This document shows, in pieces, positions 11,861 to 26,309 of a stretch of DNA of 64,000 nt. The translations under genes were made by a program, and so were the position numbers. The stretch comes from Bimastos eiseni. Taxonomy: Eukaryota > Annelida > Clitellata > Crassiclitellata > Lumbricidae. A model generated the notes under the pieces. It ran no database searches. It saw only the letters and a list, made by a program, of their open reading frames with translations, and had not been told where the DNA came from. Positions within the stretch are counted from its first letter, which is position 1. Every line of letters begins with the position of its first letter. Location: the NCBI GenBank assembly GCA_959347315.1, contig OY365809.1:8274790-8338789 (forward strand), in the 5' to 3' direction.

Positions 11861-11873
11861 GTCACATATAGTG

Positions 11874-12712
11874 TTATTCATCATTGGCATTGCCAACGGA
11901 TCTGTCTTCAGGCCATCTGGGTCGCCGCTTGTCAGTGGATTGTAATCTTGACATAGTGCCCTGAAAAGCCACCGCATTGAAACGTTGGATCAATGCCGAC
12001 AAATTCTGGAAAAGGAAGTTTGTCTCTCGGGTGTCACCGGTAGTTGTCGAAAGTCGGCGTCCAGTCTCAGACAGAAAGGCGAGGCCCTCACTATTGAGGG
12101 GACCGAAGGTTTCTATAGCGATTGGAACAAAAGTGTATTTCTTCTCTAGCTCAGAATATTTTGTGTGTTTCCTTGTGGCTGCTATCTCCGCCGCTCCTCC
12201 AGCTGTGGAAGCTGTCTCGGGGATATAAGAAGCGGCCACTGTGTCCACCACAGTTGAGTCCCAAAGTAAGGCCCGCCCCCCACTCCACGGTATCAGGGTC
12301 TGCCCGTCCGGTCTCTTTCCATCTAATCTGGAAAGACCTGACGGTTCCTTGACCGCTGGAATACCGGCTCTGTTGAGGCTGCGATGGATTAGGTCGTTGA
12401 TATTACAGTGTCTTGCTTGACGGCCAAAGCCCAATGAACAGGACAGGCCATGTGCGCCTCTGGCTGAGACGAAGGCGCCGCATGCGCAGGTGTGCGGCTC
12501 ACAGATGGCCACCCCTAAACGTAGGCCGACCGCCACCCTCACGGTATCGTCCTCCAGTCTGAGATCGCGAGAAACGAGCGGAAGAGCGTATAGCCAGTCC
12601 GAGGCGTGTAGTGACTGCAAGGCCCTTAGTCTCGCCTGGTCGTAGGGATCCTGTAGCTTTTCTTCTAGTGCAGACAGAACCGCGTTTAACAGCGGTCTGT
12701 CAAAGTGGGCTT
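11874..12712 (-). pseudogene. Retroelement C-terminal zinc-knuckle / nuclease-like domain (copy 2)
   Basis: Protein identical to that at 2460-3298, again bounded on both sides by (TTA)n tracts. Identity follows from duplication of the whole unit. Confidence 0.55.
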
Positions 12713-12713
12713 G

Positions 12714-12801
<88 letters not shown>

Positions 12802-14298
12802 GTTCAATGTTGTGACCGAGATGTTTAAGTGGATCTTTAAACAAATCCAACCCATATCTATATATCTATACTATTCGTGCTTTGTCTGCAGGAAAACAGT
12901 CGCGTTATAACAATAGGAGGAAAGCAATAAACTTGCTACTATCTTCAGATTACAAATGTTCAAATGGTGTCTTGACCAACTATCGCCTCAGAGCACGAAT
13001 CGCTGATGGAGGCGAACGCGAGAAAGATATCTTTACTTCCGTATTTTTCCATTTCCTATCGCGTTTCTCGCGGCTCCAATGCCCTGTCACGCAAATGATT
13101 AAGCTGCACTTGCAGAAGATAGTTGGCGATGCTCAAAGCTGGCGAAAAAAACTGCCAGCAAGTATGTAGCTTCGATCGGGTGTAATAATTTAATGTTGTC
13201 ACCCTGCTTTCTCTCTACCAGGGTCTGACGGATGTCAGAATCATATCCTTGACAGATAATTGGGTTCTGAACTAAACGTTTCTAAGTGCATGTAACTACT
13301 ATTAAATAATTTTACCACGTGATCATTTAATACTACACAATCTGACAAATCAAGAAATAAATCATGGGATCAAGCAGCCTCACGCTAGGTCATCTTGACC
13401 TGACCTGATTTAATGTTTGCGAGCAATGGCTAAGACCCATATCCATATGGTCTCTACACGGAACTCATATAGGTCCCACATGGACCCAATGTTGACATTC
13501 TGGCATAGGTATCTAGGTTCAATAGCCGTCACTAGTTTAACCTAATTTGGTCTTTCGCGTGACGACCACTGTTTCACTATTCTCACGAAAGTCCTTGTTC
13601 AATTCAATGGACATTGTTTCGCCATGATATAAAATATGCAGAGAGAAACGCAAATAATGATGGAGAGCGGCAGAGAAAGCCACACACAGAGACAGAGACA
13701 CAGAGACAGAGACACAGAGACAGAGACAGAGACACAGAGACAGAGGGAGTGGAGGACGGAAGGGGGAGAGGGGATGGACGCGGTATAGCCATGAAAGATA
13801 TCGCAAGAGAAATTGAAAGTGTTATTGTAACGAAGTATATTTGACAACCGGTATCGTTTCTAATCTCTCTGAAGTCTGTCTATTAACCAGACGAGACGAG
13901 CCTTTGGCGGTCTAACCAGGATTCATTGCTATCTGCATCGTATTTCAATATTTATGGTCTGATCCGGGACTCTTTATCTTTAATTTAAAGGCGTTTCCTT
14001 TACTCCGAAGTCTCCGTGCTGAGAATGCCTCTAAATATAGTTATTCTGTGAGAGGCGCTATTTAAATATAAAGAAACAATACGTCACGATATTAGTCCCA
14101 TGTAGAACCTACCCCAGTCTAGCTGTGATAAATGTCGGGCCGTCTTATGCGATTATATACGCAAATTATGACAAAACTGAGGAGAAATTCAAGGAGTTAC
14201 AACAAAAGGTTGGTGATGCGAAGGCATACCAGGTATTGAACTGTGTAAGAAAGATACTGGATACTGCTGGATGGTCTTATTGATCCTCTACTACTTGT

Positions 14299-14957
14299 GA
14301 AGACAGGACAAAACAAGACAGGACAAAGCAAGACAGGATAAAATAAGACAGGACAAAACAAGACAGGACAAAACAAGACAGGACAAAACAAGACAGGACA
14401 AAACAAGACAGGATAAGAGAGGACAAGGCAGGACATGGCAGAACAAGACATGCCAAGACATGACAAAACAGGACAAGAGAGGACAAGGTAGGATAAGATA
14501 GGACAGGACAGGACAGGACAGGACAGGACAGGACAGGACAGGACAGGACAGGACAGGACAGGACAGGACGGGACGGGACGGGACGGGACGGGACGGGACG
14601 GGACGGGACGGGACGGGACGGGACGGGACGGGACGGGACGGGACGGGACGGGACGGGACGGGACGGGACGGGACGGGACGGGACGGGACGGGACGGGACG
14701 GGACGGGACGGGACGGGACGGGACGGGACGGGACGGGACGGGACGGGACGGGACGGGACAGAGAAAGGTAGGATAAGGCAGGAGAAGACATGCCAAGACA
14801 AGACAGGACAAAACAATACAGGACAAGACAGGACATGACAAAACAGGACAAGAGAGGACAAGACAGGATAAGACATAACAAGACAGGACAAGACAAGGCA
14901 AGACAGGACAAGTCATGACAGAACAGAACAAGACAGGACAAGACAAGACAGGACAAG
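14299..14957 (+). repeat. GACAGGACAA minisatellite with GGACA and GGGAC core (copy 2)
   Basis: Same array as at 4885-5498 and the longest of the three, because the homogeneous core has expanded. Confidence 0.97.
14570..14759 (+). repeat. (GGGAC)38 tract, G-quadruplex-prone (copy 2)
   Basis: Thirty-eight perfect GGGAC pentamers, seven more than copy 1. Confidence 0.95.
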
Positions 14958-16805
14958 TCGTAGACCTCGCGTTGCAGATTCTGTACAGGACAGGACGGTC
15001 ATTAATCACTAGTCATTAACAGAAGTCTAGATTATTTTAAACAAAGTAGAAAACATTTTTTACATATATGATAAAACCCACTCTATCAATGAAATGGTTA
15101 ATCTACATCTGATGATGCTTAAAACAATGAGACAGTTTAATTGTTCATGCAATCAACATTATGCAGCGCAGGTGTGTGGGGGTCCCACAAAATTAGAGGC
15201 CTCCAAATGGCCTCTCGTCAATGTCCAGTGATAATAATTATTATCATTGTGATAGCAAATGCTGCAATAATGATACCTCATAAAATAATTTTGCGCAGTG
15301 TCCCAAGTACAGTAAGTATGGTAAGTACGGTAAGTACGGTAAGTACAGTAAGTACAGTACTGCGCCCAGTCATAAAAAATGAGTAAATGGCAAATGCGAT
15401 TTATTGACTTTCTACAGTAAGTGATTCCACCATACATGACTAATGCAATTCTATCCAATTGTAATTGGGACATGACCTCCTTACAAAGTTCAGAAGTGCA
15501 CATTGAAGCCGGGCAACCATTAGGAGCTAGTATATTGACTGGAACAGGTAGGTTTTCAGTTTAGAGCGTGAGACAGTAACGCTGAGAATAGGAATACCTT
15601 TATATCGATTCGGTTGTTTATCATGCCATTGCAAGGTGTAATTCTTAGGCCTCGATGAACAAGTCTTTCGGTTATGGAGGCCGGCCATTTGCCAGGGCGT
15701 GTACCTGTCAGACTACATGTACTTCCTCCACCTGCTGAACGTAACTGTTGTACAGATGGTTTTTTAGGACCGACAGTGTTTGTATAACCTCGGCTTACAT
15801 GAAACCACTTGATTGTTTGCCTCTGTATGTCGTTTCACCTCTGTCTGTCTGTCTGCCTACCTGTCTGTCTCTCGCTCCACTCCATAGATTTCTAAATAGC
15901 AACGGACTGTTGTTATTAAGAGAGTTCTTTCAATCAGTGGCATGCAAATGACCGTGCGCCCACTGCCTTTGATGGATCCCGCCACAAGTGGACTATTGAG
16001 CGATTACATTAACGACTCTTGTACATTGTGTATATGCAACCACATCAACCAGAGGAACAGACAAACAGGAAACCACAACAGCTTCACCATCCACTCGTTC
16101 GCAATTGCCCCATATCATACCACAGTCCACTTACCTGTTTCACCAGTCTCTGTTTGTTCGTTCTCAGCAGAATGGTCGATGACTCCTTGATTCTCTCAAT
16201 TGAACGCCGGTGGTCTCTACGTCATCACAACCATGCCGGAAATGACGTACGTCACTGGTCATCATCCGATCTGACAGAATAACTTCTATAGCGTCGTTGT
16301 CCCAATGCACGAGGCTCTGTTCGACGTGCCAGCGCTGCAGTCATGCACCATAATCCGTTGATCTTGGTTGGTCGAAATCCGATAGGTTATTAAGCAAGCA
16401 GGAATCCGTCTAATCAATCCAATTAAATTGGGTCGTCGCTCGAAGCGGATCATGTGTGGAGAGTGGAAAGGTCACTAAAGCCTCGGCAAATGCAAGTGGC
16501 GTGGACAAGAGAGGGACGGACGGACGGAGGAGGTAGCTGCGTCTGTCTTCGTCGGGTCCACGCTCACGTGTTAAACGCACACGATTGAGTAAAGCCCAGA
16601 GGAGGAAACAAATGACGTCGGGTGCCTTTGGACGCTGCATCAGCTGCTGATGCTCTTGTATCTCTTGTAACTAACTTCTTATAAGAAGAGGCTGTGAACT
16701 GTTGCACAGCAGTGGCATCGTACGAGCACAGCGTGGCTCATCGGCCTATCGGGTTCTATGCTATTATGTCAGCGCCCACCGTTGTTGAACCATTTGTAGG
16801 ACAAG

Positions 16806-16916
16806 ATGCACAGCAGCGCCCACTTGCGGCGGCCGCTGTTGCTGATGCTACTGCTGCTGCTGATGATGATGGTGGCCAAGGGTTCCAACCTCATCGATCA
16901 CGTACTTAGGAGATAG
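16806..16916 (+). CDS. Small ORF resembling a secretory signal peptide (copy 2)
   Basis: Same 36-codon frame as at 7347-7457, carried by the second duplicon copy. Confidence 0.3.
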   Translation: MHSSAHLRRPLLLMLLLLLMMMVAKGSNLIDHVLRR

Positions 16917-17417
16917 GAACACTCCGTGAGTGCCTTCGTAATATCTGTCGAAGGTCTCTAGATAGGTTTAGGTAATTTAGTGAATTAGTTAGTGAGCCAG
17001 TGAGTAGGTAAGCAGGTCTACCTGGTAACTGCTTACCTTCATTAACCAGTTACTCGGGTTCCAGATCCTGCTTCTGCGCCATCTTCGTTCCAATCGCAGG
17101 GTGCCAATTCAAAAGGGCCACAGCGATGGTGAAAGATCTCATCCGATCCATTCAATTCAAAATGAGCACAATAAATGTGTACATTTACGCTACATTTTCA
17201 TGTGTTAATATATGTCAGCATCTACATGTGTAGCGAATTTCAACAGACCCATAGGGTCCACATTGACTACAGTATGTATAAAAACTAAAAAGCTCGACTT
17301 TACAGTCTTAGAGTTACGCCTATCTGAGATATTGATATAGTCTAGCCTGTTGCTAATTTATGAACATATGTCAATGCTTAATTTAGTAACATTTGGCAAT
17401 TGACCCAGCCGTTAGGG

Positions 17418-18170
17418 TTAGAGACCATAAATGACGCCACGCGCCTAGGGGATGGGGTCACCAATTTGTGACAATGTGTGACGAGGGGCAGTGGTCGACA
17501 CAATTTATATTTTAAAAAACATTTAAGTTAACAAGTTTCATTTAATTAGCAGTAACTTTTACCACAATTCAACAACACTAATTATGTTTATTGTATTTTA
17601 ATTTTCTACTTCTATAGACCTACGCTCGCTGTCAATTTTGGGTTTTTTGAAAGTGAGACAGCTTTCCTGTAACACAGAAGCAGGAATCAATTACCCTGCC
17701 CAGCCACAGAGCTGAAACGAAGAAAATGGAGTGCGTGAATTGGATATTATTTTTTCCATGAAGGAGCATTTTGCTTCACCGTGGGAAAATGGAGAGGCGT
17801 AAAGTTTGGATTGTTTCGAGTTGTTACTATGAAAACATTTTCAATAGGCCTAACTGTAGTGATTCTGCCAGAGCCTTTCATCTTGAGGAATTCTTAAGAT
17901 TGTAATAATTATAGACTACTTTCTCCATTGTTCTTAAATTTCTACTATTATAGTTTCAAGTATTATTATAGATATAGGCCTAATTAATGTTTTTTATAAT
18001 TATAAGAAAATCTGCATTATATTCTGGACATCTGATTTTTTCCGATGTGGGTCAGGGCTTTGTGACGTTATATTTGAGGGGGTCCTGCCATTTGTGACGA
18101 CGTGTGACAAAGAGAGGAGGGGCCAAAAATCGTCCAAAATTGCATGACGTCATTTATGGACGGCCTCTAA
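17418..18170 (+). mobile_element. TIR element with CCATAAATGACGYCA ends (copy 2)
   Basis: Same element as at 7959-8711. Copy 3 of the duplicon ends before this element. Confidence 0.65.
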
Positions 18171-20195
18171 CATATAAAAGTACTCTCCTTTACATCAGCA
18201 CGTGACCACCAGCTTTTCATCCCACAACCCTTAGGCCTTAATCATGCGTGTATCAGATCGCACGGAAACAGATTGTATCAACCCTAAACCATTGAATCAC
18301 ATTTATCCCAGGGGCAAAAACCAATAATTCATCTAGCAAAACACATCAATGGCGAGAGACGGAGAAACAAACTTTATCAACGCATCACTACACGTGCGCC
18401 ATTTTTGGAATAGCGTAGGCCTACATGTATGTACGGAACGCGTAGGCCCCTACGTTATTCCGATAAGTAACGTACGGTGGCATAGGCATAAAATGCATTC
18501 ACAAATTATCATACTGTCAAATACAAAATCGATACCCATCGCTGTATTTGCAAGCAGTTTAAGTGCAGAGAATAATTCTTGGAAGGGCGTGAATCCGCGG
18601 AAGGACACAATCATTGTTCCAGGCTACTCAAGAGCTTAAATTCAAGCACAGGCAAGAAATCCGTAAAGAATTGGTCCACAGCTTATTTCTTCTCTACGCT
18701 TTACAAGACTGCAAAAGAGGAATAGCCTACATTTTCGATACGATCCACACGTTAAACTTGATGCTTCCATGTTGGGCACTTTCTAATTCTGGCTACTGAA
18801 TGACTGGAGCTTAGAGCATCTATAGAGCATACTCGACTGAGCGGGAAATCTAAACGTTCCCAGTTCTGTCGTTAGCGCGGACTGTATGGAGCTGTTTCGT
18901 TTATGGGCCTGACTGCTTAGAATGAGCATCCACTGGATCTTCAGTTTGGTAGATTGGTAGAATGAAATGCTACCACCCAATATTTACCCAGTACCAATAT
19001 ATTGCACGACTGACCCACTCACAAATTAAGCAACAATATTCTGCATATTTAATACAACAGCTGCATCCCAACAAGTACCACAAGTTTCAAATCACAGCAC
19101 AGATTCTAGTAATTCTCTATCGGAACTGGATAGAACTGATGACAGTAACAGCTTTATTTTATCGAACTTTTCTTTTATGTGAACAGTACACCCTACACTC
19201 CCTATAGTTATTGATTGACACATAACGCATTGATATCCATCTTGTCATAACACTGCTATAAGACCTAAACACGATGCATTTGACGAGCATCAGCTATTCT
19301 CGTGGATCCCATGCTGGCAACCAAGCGCGAAAAATAATCTTTCAACATCTTTGATGAAACTGAAAGTATATCGTTTTTCTAACAAAAACTCTATGAAATC
19401 GATCGGCATGGCGCTTGCGAAGTACAGAAAATTTCGTTCTTTGTGCCAGCAGATTACAGAAAGCTCAGCGTCTAGATTCACTCTTTGAAAAATTTACGTC
19501 GCTGATTAAGTAATTTAGTTCTGGTTGAGTAATCAAGTGAGATTGACAGCATTGTAGTGGTTGGAAATCAGGTTAAATACCGTCTTCTGCTTCCTCTGTC
19601 GTAGTTTCAAAATCGTCGGTGGTCAAAACATCTTGGGTGCCAGTAGACAACCTTCATGTGATAAAGTGGTCGATAGACTCGATACCAGATTAGGATATGT
19701 AATTGAGTTATTGAATTTTGGTAAAACAGAAATAATAGTATGAAACATATTCTATACAGGTCAACAGTCTTTTTAAGCATGAATTGTGTCCGCTGATTTT
19801 AAGTTGTTTTAAATAAGGTGGCCTTTTAGTCTTCAGCTTTGGCATAAACGGGCTGATAGGGTCATGTGAGGTCAACTGTCGCCGCGATAATTAGGGCCTA
19901 TTATGCTGTAAATCATGTATAGCTATGTCATTTTGTATAGTAACTGCCGGCCCTTTACACAGGGCGTAATACTATTTGCACACAGCATTGGTCCACTTAA
20001 TATTAGTCTAATATCGCGATATCGTCTGTGCTAGTTTATAATTGGCCAATAATAATTAATCCATTGCATCAATTGGTTTCTGCTAGCGCTTTCTGTGCGC
20101 TCTAAAATTACAAATGATTTCTTTTTCTGCATGTAAATGTAGAAAATTGTAGATTACAACTTGATCATAATTATTCGTCCCATGAATACGATACG

Positions 20196-20405
20196 TTGAC
20201 GCATTTCTCAGATGTCGCGTACCTTTGTCTTGCAAACTGTTTCCTTCATCACAACCCAGATTTTGTAGAAAAACGTGTCATAGAACAGTTTTGCACAAGG
20301 GACGAATTTGATCAAGTTGTAATCGATGCAGCAATTGCTCAATGGCGAGTACGTCTTGGCGCGTGTGTCGAGGCCAAAGGAAGACATTTTGAACACACAT
20401 TTTGA
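20196..20405 (+). pseudogene. Mariner-like transposase C-terminal fragment (copy 3)
   Basis: Identical to the fragment at 1325-1534 and carried along with the third duplicon copy. Confidence 0.5.
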
Positions 20406-20668
20406 CCAATAAATGTTAAATATGCGCTTCATAATCGTTTAACTGAAGTTTTGCCATATTTGATTAAAATGTATAATTATTGGAGATTATGGTATTTCCG
20501 GAGGTTCGCTTTTTATCTGTTCACCGTATATATGTACGTAGGCCTATACAATTATATATGCATAATATGCATATATAGTTGTATATATGCATATATATAT
20601 TATTGTCCGTTTTATAGACTATAATATATATATTATTAATATAAATAAATATATATATTATATAGAGA

Positions 20669-20933
20669 TGTAACAAGGTTTCAAAACGTGGGGAGGCATA
20701 ATTTGAAAAATATTGCGCGAAGCGACAAAAAATCTTTTGTTCCCTCCGCACTTTTTGAATTTTGCGCCCCCCCCCCCCAAGAAATTTGAAAAATGGGCAC
20801 GAATTATTTTAACAATAGTTATCTTAAAGTGCCATTGGAGAAACATAAAAGGAACCGATTTGGGGAGTACATGGGGGGCACTGAGCACTAAAACTGGGGG
20901 CTTTGCCCTCAGTTTTGCTCCCCGCTTGTTACA
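20669..20933 (+). mobile_element. Short element with TGTAACAAG / CTTGTTACA ends (copy 3)
   Basis: Same element as at 1798-2062, with a 12-C run. Confidence 0.4.
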
Positions 20934-21254
20934 CCCCGATATTATAGTCCGTAATACGGACTACGATTTCACCTCTCCGTATGGGCCTACAACACGGCGC
21001 AGGGTTCGAGAATAAACTGGAGCCCTTGGCTTATTTTTAGAGTAAAGTTTAGAAATGTGGAGTTTACCATTCCCAACTTTAAAGTGTTTCATATCGAACC
21101 AGCGTAATATTAACTGTCAAATGTCTTATGCCAGCATATAGTTTCAAGCACTTCAAAAGCGTAGGCCTATAATAGGCCTACTGTGATGCATTGCTCTACA
21201 TGAGCCACAGAAGCGTTACTTTAACAGATGTTATGTACAATGTATCATTATTAC

Positions 21255-21314
<60 letters not shown>

Positions 21315-21327
21315 GTCACATATAGTG

Positions 21328-22166
21328 TTATTCATCATTGGCATTGCCAACGGATCTGTCTTCAGGCCATCTGGGTCGCCGCTTGTCAGTGGATTGTAAT
21401 CTTGACATAGTGCCCTGAAAAGCCACCGCATTGAAACGTTGGATCAATGCCGACAAATTCTGGAAAAGGAAGTTTGTCTCTCGGGTGTCACCGGTAGTTG
21501 TCGAAAGTCGGCGTCCAGTCTCAGACAGAAAGGCGAGGCCCTCACTATTGAGGGGACCGAAGGTTTCTATAGCGATTGGAACAAAAGTGTATTTCTTCTC
21601 TAGCTCAGAATATTTTGTGTGTTTCCTTGTGGCTGCTATCTCCGCCGCTCCTCCAGCTGTGGAAGCTGTCTCGGGGATATAAGAAGCGGCCACTGTGTCC
21701 ACCACAGTTGAGTCCCAAAGTAAGGCCCGCCCCCCACTCCACGGTATCAGGGTCTGCCCGTCCGGTCTCTTTCCATCTAATCTGGAAAGACCTGACGGTT
21801 CCTTGACCGCTGGAATACCGGCTCTGTTGAGGCTGCGATGGATTAGGTCGTTGATATTACAGTGTCTTGCTTGACGGCCAAAGCCCAATGAACAGGACAG
21901 GCCATGTGCGCCTCTGGCTGAGACGAAGGCGCCGCATGCGCAGGTGTGCGGCTCACAGATGGCCACCCCTAAACGTAGGCCGACCGCCACCCTCACGGTA
22001 TCGTCCTCCAGTCTGAGATCGCGAGAAACGAGCGGAAGAGCGTATAGCCAGTCCGAGGCGTGTAGTGACTGCAAGGCCCTTAGTCTCGCCTGGTCGTAGG
22101 GATCCTGTAGCTTTTCTTCTAGTGCAGACAGAACCGCGTTTAACAGCGGTCTGTCAAAGTGGGCTT
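21328..22166 (-). pseudogene. Retroelement C-terminal zinc-knuckle / nuclease-like domain (copy 3)
   Basis: Protein identical to that at 2460-3298, bounded on both sides by (TTA)n tracts. Confidence 0.55.
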
Positions 22167-22167
22167 G

Positions 22168-22255
<88 letters not shown>

Positions 22256-23752
22256 GTTCAATGTTGTGACCGAGATGTTTAAGTGGATCTTTAAACAAAT
22301 CCAACCCATATCTATATATCTATACTATTCGTGCTTTGTCTGCAGGAAAACAGTCGCGTTATAACAATAGGAGGAAAGCAATAAACTTGCTACTATCTTC
22401 AGATTACAAATGTTCAAATGGTGTCTTGACCAACTATCGCCTCAGAGCACGAATCGCTGATGGAGGCGAACGCGAGAAAGATATCTTTACTTCCGTATTT
22501 TTCCATTTCCTATCGCGTTTCTCGCGGCTCCAATGCCCTGTCACGCAAATGATTAAGCTGCACTTGCAGAAGATAGTTGGCGATGCTCAAAGCTGGCGAA
22601 AAAAACTGCCAGCAAGTATGTAGCTTCGATCGGGTGTAATAATTTAATGTTGTCACCCTGCTTTCTCTCTACCAGGGTCTGACGGATGTCAGAATCATAT
22701 CCTTGACAGATAATTGGGTTCTGAACTAAACGTTTCTAAGTGCATGTAACTACTATTAAATAATTTTACCACGTGATCATTTAATACTACACAATCTGAC
22801 AAATCAAGAAATAAATCATGGGATCAAGCAGCCTCACGCTAGGTCATCTTGACCTGACCTGATTTAATGTTTGCGAGCAATGGCTAAGACCCATATCCAT
22901 ATGGTCTCTACACGGAACTCATATAGGTCCCACATGGACCCAATGTTGACATTCTGGCATAGGTATCTAGGTTCAATAGCCGTCACTAGTTTAACCTAAT
23001 TTGGTCTTTCGCGTGACGACCACTGTTTCACTATTCTCACGAAAGTCCTTGTTCAATTCAATGGACATTGTTTCGCCATGATATAAAATATGCAGAGAGA
23101 AACGCAAATAATGATGGAGAGCGGCAGAGAAAGCCACACACAGAGACAGAGACACAGAGACAGAGACACAGAGACAGAGACAGAGACACAGAGACAGAGG
23201 GAGTGGAGGACGGAAGGGGGAGAGGGGATGGACGCGGTATAGCCATGAAAGATATCGCAAGAGAAATTGAAAGTGTTATTGTAACGAAGTATATTTGACA
23301 ACCGGTATCGTTTCTAATCTCTCTGAAGTCTGTCTATTAACCAGACGAGACGAGCCTTTGGCGGTCTAACCAGGATTCATTGCTATCTGCATCGTATTTC
23401 AATATTTATGGTCTGATCCGGGACTCTTTATCTTTAATTTAAAGGCGTTTCCTTTACTCCGAAGTCTCCGTGCTGAGAATGCCTCTAAATATAGTTATTC
23501 TGTGAGAGGCGCTATTTAAATATAAAGAAACAATACGTCACGATATTAGTCCCATGTAGAACCTACCCCAGTCTAGCTGTGATAAATGTCGGGCCGTCTT
23601 ATGCGATTATATACGCAAATTATGACAAAACTGAGGAGAAATTCAAGGAGTTACAACAAAAGGTTGGTGATGCGAAGGCATACCAGGTATTGAACTGTGT
23701 AAGAAAGATACTGGATACTGCTGGATGGTCTTATTGATCCTCTACTACTTGT

Positions 23753-24350
23753 GAAGACAGGACAAAACAAGACAGGACAAAGCAAGACAGGATAAAATAA
23801 GACAGGACAAAACAAGACAGGACAAAACAAGACAGGACAAAACAAGACAGGACAAAACAAGACAGGATAAGAGAGGACAAGGCAGGACATGGCAGAACAA
23901 GACATGCCAAGACATGACAAAACAGGACAAGAGAGGACAAGGTAGGATAAGATAGGACAGGACAGGACAGGACAGGACAGGACAGGACAGGACAGGACAG
24001 GACAGGACAGGACGGGACGGGACGGGACGGGACGGGACGGGACGGGACGGGACGGGACGGGACGGGACGGGACGGGACGGGACGGGACGGGACGGGACGG
24101 GACGGGACGGGACGGGACGGGACGGGACGGGACGGGACGGGACGGGACGGGACGGGAAAGGTAGGATAAGGCAGGAGAAGACATGCCAAGACAAGACAGG
24201 ACAAAACAATACAGGACAAGACAGGACATGACAAAACAGGACAAGAGAGGACAAGACAGGATAAGACATAACAAGACAGGACAAGACAAGGCAAGACAGG
24301 ACAAGTCATGACAGAACAGAACAAGACAGGACAAGACAAGACAGGACAAG
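23753..24350 (+). repeat. GACAGGACAA minisatellite with GGACA and GGGAC core (copy 3)
   Basis: Same array as at 4885-5498 and the shortest of the three. The word CAGAGA that closes the core in copies 1 and 2 is lost, so the core runs directly into GGGAAAGGTAGG. Confidence 0.97.
24014..24153 (+). repeat. (GGGAC)28 tract, G-quadruplex-prone (copy 3)
   Basis: Twenty-eight perfect GGGAC pentamers, followed at once by GGGAAAGG instead of GACAGAGAAAGG. Confidence 0.95.
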
Positions 24351-26198
24351 TCGTAGACCTCGCGTTGCAGATTCTGTACAGGACAGGACGGTCATTAATC
24401 ACTAGTCATTAACAGAAGTCTAGATTATTTTAAACAAAGTAGAAAACATTTTTTACATATATGATAAAACCCACTCTATCAATGAAATGGTTAATCTACA
24501 TCTGATGATGCTTAAAACAATGAGACAGTTTAATTGTTCATGCAATCAACATTATGCAGCGCAGGTGTGTGGGGGTCCCACAAAATTAGAGGCCTCCAAA
24601 TGGCCTCTCGTCAATGTCCAGTGATAATAATTATTATCATTGTGATAGCAAATACTGCAATAATGATACCTCATAAAATAATTTTGCGCAGTGTCCCAAG
24701 TACAGTAAGTATGGTAAGTACGGTAAGTACGGTAAGTACAGTAAGTACAGTACTGCGCCCAGTCATAAAAAATGAGTAAATGGCAAATGCGATTTATTGA
24801 CTTTCTACAGTAAGTGATTCCACCATACATGACTAATGCAATTCTATCCAATTGTAATTGGGACATGACCTCCTTACAAAGTTCAGAAGTGCACATTGAA
24901 GCCGGGCAACCATTAGGAGCTAGTATATTGACTGGAACAGGTAGGTTTTCAGTTTAGAGCGAGAGACAGTAACGCTGAGAATAGGAATACCTTTATATCG
25001 ATTCGGTTGTTTATCATGCCATTGCAAGGTGTAATTCTTAGGCCTCGATGAACAAGTCTTTCGGTTATGGAGGCCGGCCATTTGCCAGGGCGTGTACCTG
25101 TCAGACTACATGTACTTCCTCCACCTGCTGAACGTAACTGTTGTACAGATGGTTTTTTAGGACCGACAGTGTTTGTATAACCTCGGCTTACATGAAACCA
25201 CTTGATTGTTTGCCTCTGTATGTCGTTTCACCTCTGTCTGTCTGTCTGCCTACCTGTCTGTCTCTCGCTCCACTCCATAGATTTCTAAATAGCAACGGAC
25301 TGTTGTTATTAAGAGAGTTCTTTCAATCAGTGGCATGCAAATGACCGTGCGCCCACTGCCTTTGATGGATCCCGCCACAAGTGGACTATTGAGCGATTAC
25401 ATTAACGACTCTTGTACATTGTGTATATGCAACCACATCAACCAGAGGAACAGACAAACAGGAAACCACAACAGCTTCACCATCCACTCGTTCGCAATTG
25501 CCCCATATCATACCACAGTCCACTTACCTGTTTCACCAGTCTCTGTTTGTTCGTTCTCAGCAGAATGGTCGATGACTCCTTGATTCTCTCAATTGAACGC
25601 CGGTGGTCTCTACGTCATCACAACCATGCCGGAAATGACGTACGTCACTGGTCATCATCCGATCTGACAGAATAACTTCTATAGCGTCGTTGTCCCAATG
25701 CACGAGGCTCTGTTCGACGTGCCAGCGCTGCAGTCATGCACCATAATCCGTTGATCTTGGTTGGTCGAAATCCGATAGGTTATTAAGCAAGCAGGAATCC
25801 GTCTAATCAATCCAATTAAATTGGGTCGTCGCTCGAAGCGGATCATGTGTGGAGAGTGGAAAGGTCACTAAAGCCTCGGCAAATGCAAGTGGCGTGGACA
25901 AGAGAGGGACGGACGGACGGAGGAGGTAGCTGCGTCTGTCTTCGTCGGGTCCACGCTCACGTGTTAAACGCACACGATTGAGTAAAGCCCAGAGGAGGAA
26001 ACAAATGACGTCGGGTGCCTTTGGACGCTGCATCAGCTGCTGATGCTCTTGTATCTCTTGTAACTAACTTCTTATAAGAAGAGGCTGTGAACTGTTGCAC
26101 AGCAGTGGCATCGTACGAGCACAGCGTGGCTCATCGGCCTATCGGGTTCTATGCTATTATGTCAGCGCCCACCGTTGTTGAACCATTTGTAGGACAAG

Positions 26199-26309
26199 AT
26201 GCACAGCAGCGCCCACTTGCGGCGGCCGCTGTTGCTGATGCTACTGCTGCTGCTGATGATGATGGTGGCCAAGGGTTCCAACCTCATCGATCACGTACTT
26301 AGGAGATAG
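26199..26309 (+). CDS. Small ORF resembling a secretory signal peptide (copy 3)
   Basis: Same 36-codon frame as at 7347-7457. The duplicon ends 184 bases downstream, so any further exons of a parental gene would have been separated from this copy. Confidence 0.3.
   Translation: MHSSAHLRRPLLLMLLLLLMMMVAKGSNLIDHVLRR

Larger units (their letters stand above)
9413..18871 (+). repeat. Tandem 9.4-kb duplicon, copy 2
   Basis: Complete second unit, 9459 bases long. It is 47 bases longer than copy 1. Most of this is seven extra GGGAC pentamers and neighbouring GGACA units in the array near 14.5 kb, plus two extra C in the poly-C tract near 11.31 kb (14 C against 12). The remainder aligns base for base apart from isolated substitutions. 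Confidence 0.97.
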
